From Oasisia sp. SBJ-2009 (lineage: Eukaryota; Annelida; Polychaeta; Sabellida; Siboglinidae), in NCBI GenBank assembly GCA_964017155.1, contig OZ024863.1, positions 44,351,330 to 44,415,329 of the forward strand: a stretch of 64,000 nt of DNA, written 5' to 3'. A model generated the notes under the pieces. The model worked only from the letters and a program-made list of their open reading frames with translations. It did no database searches and was not told the origin of the DNA. Every line of letters starts with the position of its first letter. Position 1 is the stretch's first letter. Below, piece by piece: positions 22,994 to 34,291 of the stretch. The position numbers and the translations under genes were made by a program.

Positions 22994-25900
22994 TATATAT
23001 ACTGGTCATACTTATGACAGGGTAACATACTATACTGCAACCTGTTCTTCATCTACAAGTCATACTAAACATATTTACAGAGGCAATCATTACAAGACAC
23101 TCTACTAAGTGACCATGCCCACCCACTCACCATCCACAAGAGTGCGGTATTTCAGGGAGGAATTGTTGCTCCAGAACCCCACGGCCTTGTTTGCTATGAG
23201 AGGGATACCAGTGACACTGATCTCATAGTCAGTATAGGGGGTGAGGTTTTGCAGAGTCACGTGTGTATCAGTTGTATTCACCTCCTGAAACGATAGAAAC
23301 TGATGTCAATGACTGTACGTGACAGAGATGTGTCCTTATTTGAAGCCATCTATGCCATGGCTCCTGTAACACATACTCAAACAGTCACTGTCTACGAAAA
23401 AGGACCACACCCACCAACTTGTAATTTGACAAGATTTCATGGTTGGCAGAGCAGCTCACGGTGTAATTTTATAGTTGAATATGTAAGGTGCGCACGGCTG
23501 TTGTATTCTGCACTAAGGACACAAGTAACATACTGTTATATGGACTAACATATAGCAGGGAATTAATTCCCATGAATTGAACACTTTCTGAGAAAAAAAA
23601 CAGATTAGCGAAACCTATTTCAGTGGCGTGTTTTGACAGCATAAAGGGCATCTTTAGGTCAGTTGATTATCTCAAAGAGTTCATTCACAGTAACTTTTAT
23701 AACAATCTGTATAAAGCACCACTTGAGAATGTCCATGTTTGTTATGCCAGTCATTGCACATTCAGCATGCTACTGCAAATGTTGCTAGAATACGTGACAT
23801 CTGTTGTTTTGATACGTGTCAACAGACACTCTAACCCTATTTCACACACACTCACGGTAAGTCCCAGCATCTTCTGCTAGTTCTAAGTATCAGATCAAGC
23901 CACAGAAAGAACAACATACACAGCTACAACATCCCCTACTGCAGGACAGATGTCATTCTTCCCCAGGACCATACCCGAATGGAACAGCCTGCCCCAGGAA
24001 ATAGTGGCAGCCAAATCCCTGGACTGTTTCAAGTGCAGGCTTGCTGCCCACCTGTAACCACGACACACCACCCCCTCCCCCTCCCCCTCCCCTCCGGCCT
24101 CCCCCCCTTTGTTTCTTATGTCTACTACCCCCCTCTACTATGCCACACACCCTTCGACTACATTTCAGAAGTGTCTACTGCAACCTCCACAAATCAGCAT
24201 AATCATCACAACATTGATGTTGGCTGATCAATAGAAGTAGAAAAAGTAGAAGTATCTAGTGACTGGTGCGTAAGGACCTACAGGCAGCATTTAGGTATTA
24301 CAATGACATTACACAAGTGAAAAAGCGATAAGAATAAACAGGCTACAGTTCTTGGGAGCCTGGCCACACAAGGTACAGTTGGTCATGAGGACAGACCACA
24401 ATTGTCTTGACAGTCTTTGTGATCAGAGAACTTGATATGAAGATACTGCTAATGAGAAAGGCAACAATTACGCTATTGTCACGCCGGTCACCTTGACATA
24501 TCTTCTCTGACTTATTGCAAATGACAGACATATACACCAACACAAATATGGACACACATGACTGACCTGGGGGTCGCTCATCCATGGCGACTTGTACAAG
24601 ATCTTGTAGAGGATCCTCTTGTTGCGTGCCGGTGACAGCCAGGTCAACTCTAGGTGGCGCTTACCTCTACCGGACACTGTCAAATTGCTGACAGGGTCTG
24701 GTTGAACTGAAACGTCATATCCACGGACACAGTTAGATTGATTTCACGACTGGCGCGTGTGCTTGTGTGTTAATCCACACACGCAAGCACACACTCACAC
24801 ACATTACTTTCAATGCGTTTTAGTACTTATAGTTAGCTTTCTGGTATGTTATCATTATTTATTTCCACTTTAAACTGTTATGTCTAGTAAGATCATAATG
24901 GTATTTTTAACCAATTTAAGCAGATCAACAATCAGGAGTTTAAACAATTAATAAATATCATTTAAGCATACATTAGCAGAGTTTCTAGACTTGCACAAAT
25001 GCGCACATTTTATGCTGATTTTATATGATTTACACTTAGTAGATATTACAACAATGAACTGGTGCAGTCTGCTACATTTGCTCTTGAAATACAAACCAAA
25101 TTTAATGCTGTTGACAAACATAAACCAACATAAAACCTACAATTACGTGCACAAATCACACTGGAATGTTGGATAATCAAACATCACACAGGAATGCTGG
25201 GTAACAACAAAACAGAGGATGCTGGGTAATCACAAAGAAGCAGGGGATGCTGGGCAGCAATGTAGCTAGCAAAAGGCAGGCAAAAGCAAATAAGGTAACA
25301 CACCATGCATGGAAAAGCCGACAAGCCTCGGACAAGGCATATGTCAAAAACTGCCATGACTGTGCAATTAGCACCCAAACCCATTGTTAGTGAACTCATC
25401 TAGCGTCTAGCATAATTAAACACGCTGTGTGTTTCCAGCAAAGCCTAACAAATGCATGTTATAAACTATCATTACAGTACACCTGATGTCAATGGCAAAC
25501 ACCAGAATAGGTTCAGTGTAAATCCATCTTTATTTTTGCAGATCACATTAAACTGACATAACGCAAGTTCCGCATCTAACACTGTTTACATCGTAACAGA
25601 AATACACACATTTTAATGATTATACACTCCATTTGCATTAAAACCACTTTCACCATTCTAATTCCTCCATGTTGTACAAATTAGTTACTATCTTAACTGT
25701 GAATAGTGGAAGTTGCAGTTTCATTTAATGGGCGGTTATAACCAAACTAGCAGGAATATTTCTGTTCTCTTCACTATATTCCCATGTGACATCACAACTT
25801 GCGATGTTCAATTATCATTGGTCAGGTGTAATACATGAAATAATATCCCCCAGAAACAATCCAGTCTTCAATCAGATCTTAATTCAAAATGCAGCTTTGT

Positions 25901-28900
25901 GCGCGTGTAAAAGAAACGGACAAAACCAGTGTGATGGCACCGAAAACTGTCAGTGACAACTGCAAACTAAGCCACACTGCAAGAACTGTAATATGTTGAT
26001 GCTGACCATAACAAATGAAAGTAACACGTCTATATTTCTCAGTAGTCGTTTGTCACACACTGGTGACAGTGACCACACCTGTGTAACTGTCACCTATTAT
26101 ACAGTTGCCATGACAACATGTGACAACTGTAACAAATAAAACTGGGTTAAATTCTATGCTTAACAATCGTGGTTTGTTAGCTTTAGGTATGGCATATAGT
26201 CATGTACATACATGAATATATAAATTTATATCGTAAATCTGTTTTGAATTACACGTGTTGATGCTGGCACAATTAATTCACATACACGACTAGACAATTA
26301 AGGTCACTTAAGTGCCACACATTACATTAATCAAACGTTTGTGACTGCACTATTTAAAGGACAAACATATATCTTACTGTAATGATATTGCTGCATTAAA
26401 TGCACTATCTTTTGAATAAGTGCAATCCGATTACTATACAAAGAAACATTGATAAAACTGAATGTCTAATGTACAGTTTCCACCCATGTCAGAATTAATT
26501 ATACAGCCTGTATTCCTAAACTTTTAATTTCCTCACATCATAATTCAAAAACAGTTCACGTTGAAAAACTAACATTTCTTGCAGTCCGTGCAAAACGAAT
26601 GTGAGAAAAACTACAATTAAAAACATATCCGTGTTTTCAAGTGATAACGTCTATTGCAAAACAACAACGTAAACAAACGAATGTTCTACAACGACGGTGA
26701 TCATGCAACATCAACTGAACGGGTGTTGGTGGCGGTGGTGGTGTTGGTGGTGTTGACGGCACTCGATCGGTCGACTTCAGACTGTACCTATTGCGGAGGA
26801 GTCAACTAATTTCGCACTTTCCTCCGTGCCAAGTATGTTTGCGGCCCGCATGGCCAGACGATAGACCTTGCCCAGTTGAAAGGAACTTTGGCCGTCACGA
26901 CGCCTCCAAGTGCAGTAGTTGTTGGAGGGATTGGGGCAGGGAAATACTCCGCGGCTAAAAGTGGACGTCACAAACAACACTCTTGAGCACAAACATTGAC
27001 ACGTGACACTGTGAGACAAACTTGCCACGCTGTGACGACTTCACAGACACCGTTCAGAGTTGACCAAATTTGGGCTGGACAACATCCATATCCATGCGAC
27101 AACTTTCTTCTAATTGTCAAACACAACATTCCACGTAAATAAATGAAAAGTAGTTTATTTTACATGTCATCTCGTGATGTTAATTCAAATATGACCACAA
27201 AATGGCATCGTTTATATCCATGCCAATTTCTGCAGGACAGGTTGCAAATCACCCATATTTCTTTCTACATATCTATGTCCTTTAGATGTGTAATGTTGTG
27301 TTGCTTCCTGCTTCAGGCATACCAGGTATGCCCCCTAACACAGCCAGCCACTCGTGCCAGGCCACAAAACAACGGCCTAATTTCCTGGCATGACTGAATC
27401 AAAAACTGATTTATTACAGCTATAGACACTTCGCATTGATTTATGCAAATGAGATCATGATAATAAAGATCTTGCATGCGTCACCTCTGTCAGCAAAGAG
27501 TCCAGGATGTCGACATCCTAGGACTGCCAAAGGCACAACCAGACTTAAAAACACTGCTTGATTTAGACATTCACAGTGAAATACGACTAACAGTTTTGTA
27601 GGCATTGTGTAAAAGGTCACTATGACCCAAATTATCTATTTTAGTTTTCTAGTACCACACCCCCATGCAGCAACTATGCATATCGGACATTGCTTGTTAT
27701 AATGATTGAATCCAAAATAAACTTATCTTATCTAGATCATCGCTACAACATTGTTAAGTTGTACATCAATGCAGGTGCTGATTATGCATAATTTACACAT
27801 GTTGTCTGCGTTGGTCTTGTGAACTAATCTGATGTCTCTTTTTGATGTCACCAACTGACAACATCACGTTAAACAACGGCCTATTAATCATACAAAGGAT
27901 GACTTTGCATTTTTATAATAATATACCAAAATTATTTTATAAAATGTTCATATTATCTAGCTGTTTTTTAACATAACTTGCCAACGTAACATGCCATAAT
28001 TTATTATATTCTAAACCAACCCCAGGTTAACTGTGAAACTACTGACAGCATTGACAAATAAGTCAAACTACCAAATCATGGCCGGCTTGACACACACCGG
28101 ACCGACCGACACCTAAGCTTGATTGACACACATCAATACCTTAAGGGCAGTCGATGACATGGGCCAAGCCTTGCCTGACAAGCCGCTACATCAAAGTACA
28201 GCACACATCATAACGACATAACGTGTCGCCATTACCACGTTTTGACTAAGTACTGAATATGCAATTTCTAGACCAAATCTGTGCAGTTTTGCGAACTAAA
28301 TTAATGTGTTCTTTTGATGTAGTGCCACTGACGTCAATCTGCGTGTCTCCTCTGACCATTTCGACGTCACCATGACAATAGTATGAATCAAAATTTCATA
28401 CGCCTCCCCCTTCAGATGGACATTTAGGTTGTGAAGGCGTAGGAGCGATTTCCTGGAAAACCCACTTCCTAGTGTCATCACACCCATAGGTATGTCAACT
28501 GATGGTTTCCCGAAGATAATGTTTACCAAAGGTCCAATGAAATGGTACAAGAAGACCATGCCGAGTTTGTTTCTTTTATTTTTTATTTTTGAAAGAATAT
28601 AATTTAATAATTTAATAAGTTAATAATAAAAAATAAAAACAATAATTTTATAATTACATAATTTATAATTTACAATTATATTATAGATTAGTCTTGTATT
28701 TTATTACGATTAATGTTTACATACTGTTTTAATAATAATGAATTTATCTGTATTTTTATACTTCTCTACTTTAGCAAAGTTAGCAAAATGAATTTCCCAG
28801 TCCGGAACAACAAAGTTTTATTGTATTGAATTTTACAAGTAGCTGGCAGTGTGAAAGCCACATGTCTTCTTTAGTTACACAGTGACTATTCTACTTGATT

Positions 28901-31900
28901 AATGTGCTCATCTTCTAAACCAACCAAGGTTTTATTCATATAACACAAACCATTAAGATTAATAACTTGCGCCATCAACTTTTTTATCCTTTCACCTTAT
29001 TTTGAAATGTTATTCATCACGTTAAACCACATTGCGCAAGCAAATGAATCATCGATAACAGAAAGCGTGTGTAAGTTACCACATTTACATCATTAATTTC
29101 ACAATGATATATTGTCGTAACAGTTCATCATTTGCAGAAAGAAGACTGGATTGTTCTGGTGAAGAATCATCACCCCTTGACCTCTAATGATCTACAACGA
29201 CCTCCCACGACCTCCACCAGACAACTTCCACGGGACAATACACTCTACAAGTAACAACATCTAGGGAGTATTATGCTGGTGTCTGGAACCCTGCTGAGAA
29301 TGTGGACCCTGACCCATATATGTTAAACCCTTGTTCATCGTATTTGCGTTGTTTACACAGCGATATTTCAACCCCGATAAGCAAACCCCTGGACAAGTTT
29401 GCAAGCCAACCACGCGTGACAATAAGTCACGAACACGACGACACAAAAAAACACAATGATCCCTCGTCGAATTCACTGGAGCACGACATGCACGAAACAA
29501 AGTAAAACATCGCACAGAACATGACGAGAAAAAACAAGCTAAGACATATCGGATGACATGGGGGTATACAAGGGTGGGGGCCGGGACACATCACATGCTT
29601 GAGGGTAGACGTATATGCGCAACCTGTGGCTCTACCTATGTTGTTTGTGTTAATGACACGCTCTCGCGACTTGAAGACCATGCCGAGTTCGTTTGTTGCC
29701 TCCACCTCCATATAATATATCATCCCCCACTTGAAGCTGTTCGCTCCGTCCGGAATCATCCACATGCATGAGTTGTAAGACACGTGTGGACACCCGTAAT
29801 AGTGTGGCTTGCTGCATGCGAGTGAGTAAGCATGATATGTTAGTATGAACAGTTGTAGTCACAGTATTTGCTGCAGTAGTAGTAGGTAGTAGTGATAGTA
29901 GTAATAGTTGTTGTCGTAGCAGTAGTAGTAGTAGGTAGTAGTGATAGTAGTAGTTGTAGTTGTTGTAGTAGTAGTGATAGTAGGAGCGATTGCAGTAGTA
30001 GTACAAATGATAGTTGCAATAGTGTTAGTAAGAGTAGCAGTAGCAGCATTGGTAGAAGTAGTAATAACATTAGCAGTAGTAGTAATATAATTAACAGTAA
30101 TATTGGTATTGGTAGCAGTTGTGGTAGCAGTAGCAGTATCAGTAGTAGTAGTAGTATTAGCCGTAGTAGTATCAGTAGTAGTAGTTGTCGTAGTAACACC
30201 GATAACAGTAGCACCAGTACATTAGTAGCAAGCACATTTAGTGTGTTAGTACTTTAGTAGGCAGCATTGCAAACACACACACAGCTACAGGACTAAAGCT
30301 GCAAGACCCCCCAATGGTACCCGTGTACAAAATGTTTGCTTCCACTTTTAACCCCACTGTCCCTAATCCAAAGTTGCAGTGCTATTGATAACAACTGGTG
30401 TCACATCGACCCATGACACTGTTGGAATGTAAACCCCCACTGGTTCACAAAACAGTGATTTACTTATTCAGAAAACTTACTTCCTTGTAAGATCAGGCTT
30501 TACTTCCGAAAATAGTTCCATAAGATAAAGAACAGAACAACTAGACTGTCCTCTTCTGCCACGCCAACTGCGTGTGCATTAGTAGGTTATTTGTATGGAA
30601 ACTGTGCAAGTCAGAATCCACAAATGAAATCTATGTTTATATGATGCAATTTTCTTCAAACGTTTGCAATCTTACTTTAAGTGCAGTACATGTGAAGTAA
30701 TCCAATCTAGGGAATCCTCGAATAAAATGTCCAACTAAACTGTTAGTGTGTTACCACATTATATGATAATCCATTCACCCACCAGATTACCACCCAATTA
30801 TCAGTTTTGTAGGATTGCTATAAACCCATTGTCTATTAGTAGTAATACAAGCAGTTGGACACAGACCTAGAGCCTGCAAGCAGGATGATTGACAGCTGTC
30901 AATCTGTGAGCTACTCTGGAAAGCCACACCAACGTTGTGATGTTACATAAAATGCACAATCAAGCCGACGACCTGTTAAAAAGCATGAGAAAAGCATTAT
31001 TCCCGCAGCCACAGATATGTCTCGCAGCGTCGTGTGATACTGTGCTGCTGTCTGGAAGGTCCTGCAATAAGCACTTCTGGGTTTCCATGGTATGCGCTTG
31101 ATACAAGACGTTCCTCGTCGCTGTCACAATTACACACTCCTGCCACCGAATGCAGCAAACACGCCATGGAGCCTGTGTCAGTCGCGCGAACGTTTCCCTG
31201 ACCGAATTCTTGTTAGCGCAGCATTGTGATGAGGTAAAAAAATGCAACAGCCGCGACATTATGGTAAACGCAATTATACGATGACTGTCTGTGGAGGCAA
31301 GTTATTAACATAACTTGGCAAAAAAATTGACTCAGGTAGAAATGGCTGCTGCCTGCTCCGCAGTGCCAGCGTCATCCCGTAGCTTTAGCACGGACTAGCT
31401 CAACCTACCAGTGGGTAGCTATTTAAGTGTCATTGCTGCTATTTTAACATAATTATAACATGTATTCACTCTTTACAATGAGGCTGATAGAAGAAATGTG
31501 TAATTTCCCTGTGACCCAAGCCAATTAAACGTTAGGTATGCCACTGATGCCAATGACAGTACCATCTATATATTTTAAAGTTCCGCTGACACTGTTGACA
31601 ATACTAATTAAACTTGTTAAAAATTTACAGCTGGCCTGTGCTGCATTGTTGTCTAAACACGCGTTGTACCAGTAACAATTATTTCACGTGAAATGAAATT
31701 GCACTGCTACACATTAGCTGCTGCAAACCGCATCATAGCCGCTACCCAACGGTAGCCGCTTCACCAAGGTTGCTGCCACTGTGCCCAGTGGCCGCTACCA
31801 CTGGGAACCCGCGGCAACCGCTACCCTGTACAACCCGCTACCCAACCGAGCCGCTACCACCGCAACCACTACCAAGTGGCAGCCACCATGACAGCTACAT

Positions 31901-34239
31901 TAGCCCTGTAAGACGAAGACATGCAGTGAGACACGTAACCGCGGCAACCGTCATTGTTAAAGCACATGCGGGGAGTCGATGTTGGGCATTCCAGAGTCAG
32001 TCACCTAGCGGAGCCATGCACGTTACAGCGCGAGCGCACGCACGCGCGCGCGAGCAGGCGGGCGGGCGGGGTCTTGTCAGAAAGCTGACTGGCTGAAACA
32101 CAAGCGACTGCCGTCAGTGGGTCGGTCAATACACTGTATTCACTCAAGTGTCTTAGTTCACCTGCCACTCAGGTAAACAGGACGTTGCCCCGGGTTTTTC
32201 TTGCACCCGAAACCCTCAAAAAAGCAACAATTTCAACGTTTGACTCGCCAAATACAATGGACACTGCACCACGACGTTACTGCACTCAGATGTCTTGAAA
32301 AAGTGACGTGGTTACACAAGACATTACATCGTGACTATTTTTTCTTCACCGAAATGCTTACGCCAACAAAATGTTGGTATTTGTTAAGTCCCACATGAAA
32401 CGGCGAAACAATAAGGTTCTGTGTTGTCCCACTGCTTTAAGTGTTTATATCAAACTTACAGTAATTGTCTTGTTATCCTTGTGACATTTAAACCTCTGCA
32501 GAGGCCCTGAGAAAAGTGGCACATTTTCAAGAATTAGGGGCTGGATATACAGGTTAGGTTGACCGACCCACTCACGACAGTGGTAATGTACCGATGGCAG
32601 ACGCTGGTCGCGCATGGAAGCACCGAGGACGCTCTAGAAACGCAATAAGTGGCGCAATAACGAAATCAACGTTTGTTATTGTCGCCGACCAAGCGCGAAT
32701 CTGCTCGCGTCGGAAACACCACAGTTGCGAGGACCAGACATCCGACAGTGTTAGTAGAAACACTCACTAGGGTGCTCCACCAGTACAACGACAACAACGA
32801 GGATTAGTCAGTGGCAAACGCTGATTTACGACGACGTGTATGTACAGCACGCCATCAGCGGTGGCGAGGCACTGTCGAAAAGCTGACCGATACCTAAGGA
32901 GTTTGTGTGCCGGAGAATGATGCCGGAGTGAAGCTCGGTGAGGCGACTCTTGACCATCACCATCAGGTAGTAGTCACTGTCAACCCTAAACGCGTTGTTG
33001 CCGTCGTGTGTACGCCAGGTGCAGTACTGCAGCCTGGTGACGTGTGGACACTTGTAAAAGGTGTTGCCGGGCCTGAACGAATGACGCAACAAGTTCTCGT
33101 TAGCACACATCTGCACGCAATGCGACCTACGGATAGGGTGAAAGGTTATGATGTTTGTGACAGTGTACGGTGTGACTGCGTGCTCGGCGGTGTTGTCGTT
33201 CACATGATATCCTTATATTGTCCATGCCATCGTCCTGTGCTGTCATAAAGATACCTAACCCCCTACAAAAAGGAAAGCACATCACACACATAACACAATA
33301 TGTTATTTCACAATTTCCTCATCAAATAAAGCAACAATGTTGCTATGTTCTTCTGCGATATGTTCTGGATTTGCAGCGCATTCTTGCCTCGCTAAAAGTA
33401 GCGCGTCATCTGTTATCAGTTTAAAAAAGTATCTGCAATATTACCATGACAACAAACTTACACCACATGCATTCAGTGCCCCACCAATTTTGTAAACAGT
33501 TTACATTTGCCAAATGCAGATAGCAGGGAAAGGTATTCATTGATGCACAATGCTCTGAGATACATAAAAGGCATTCACCTGTGCTCTGGGCATGATAGAA
33601 AAAGTATGTACTTCTATATAACTTACTTTGGTTACATGTCCAAGTAGATAATCCTGCCTTCATGTCCTACCAGCTACTAGTTTATGCTAAATAAACTGGA
33701 AGACGCCAAAAATGTTCCCCTGTTAATGAGAGTATCTGGTTGATACTATATTAAAATACCCTCCTCAAATATTACTAATTTAAACTATAAAAAATACTGT
33801 CAATGTTTAAATGTGAAGTGCAAATAGTTGAAGTAAAATAAATAGTCTTGCATAATAGTGATAACACACTGGTTCAAGGATGTGAGAGAACATAGAAAAT
33901 TACAAGTTGAGCTCAGTTCTTGGGAGGAGATGCAGTTATGTTCCCATGCTAGTGTACTGCATGATTGCCATGACTAAAGAGGGTTTTTCAAAGACGTTAT
34001 TTATAGATCCCCGCGCACATTATCAAATTCACAGCTTGTTTGCAAGGACTATAATGGCTTTGATTACGCTGAAGAATATGCACAATGGATTGCCCACCAT
34101 CTGGTGTTCAACTCTAGTGAGTACATCATGAACTACACTCACACACACTCGCTCACACACCACCACCACCACACACACACACACACACACATGCACGCAC
34201 GCAAGCACACACTCACACAGACACACACAAAGACACACA

Positions 34240-34291
<52 letters not shown>

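Larger units (their letters stand above)
29812..32893 (-). other. Receptor intron between exons 4B and 4C
   Basis: A 3.1-kb intron. Beyond the trinucleotide array it holds GC-rich patches at 31000-31250 and 31720-32100. The second includes a ccgctaccac-type minisatellite and a CGCG/GGGC simple run. Possible relic D2-like sequence at 31140-31230 is discussed in findings. Confidence 0.5.

Noticed and set aside
29840..30257. Leu-, Tyr- or Ser-rich frames on both strands
   Set aside because: Artefacts of a trinucleotide array.
32572..32763. Another D2-like exon just downstream of 4B
   Set aside because: A good GTGAGT donor is present but in phase 2 for the open frame, and no CP...CTW core or clear F strand is visible.
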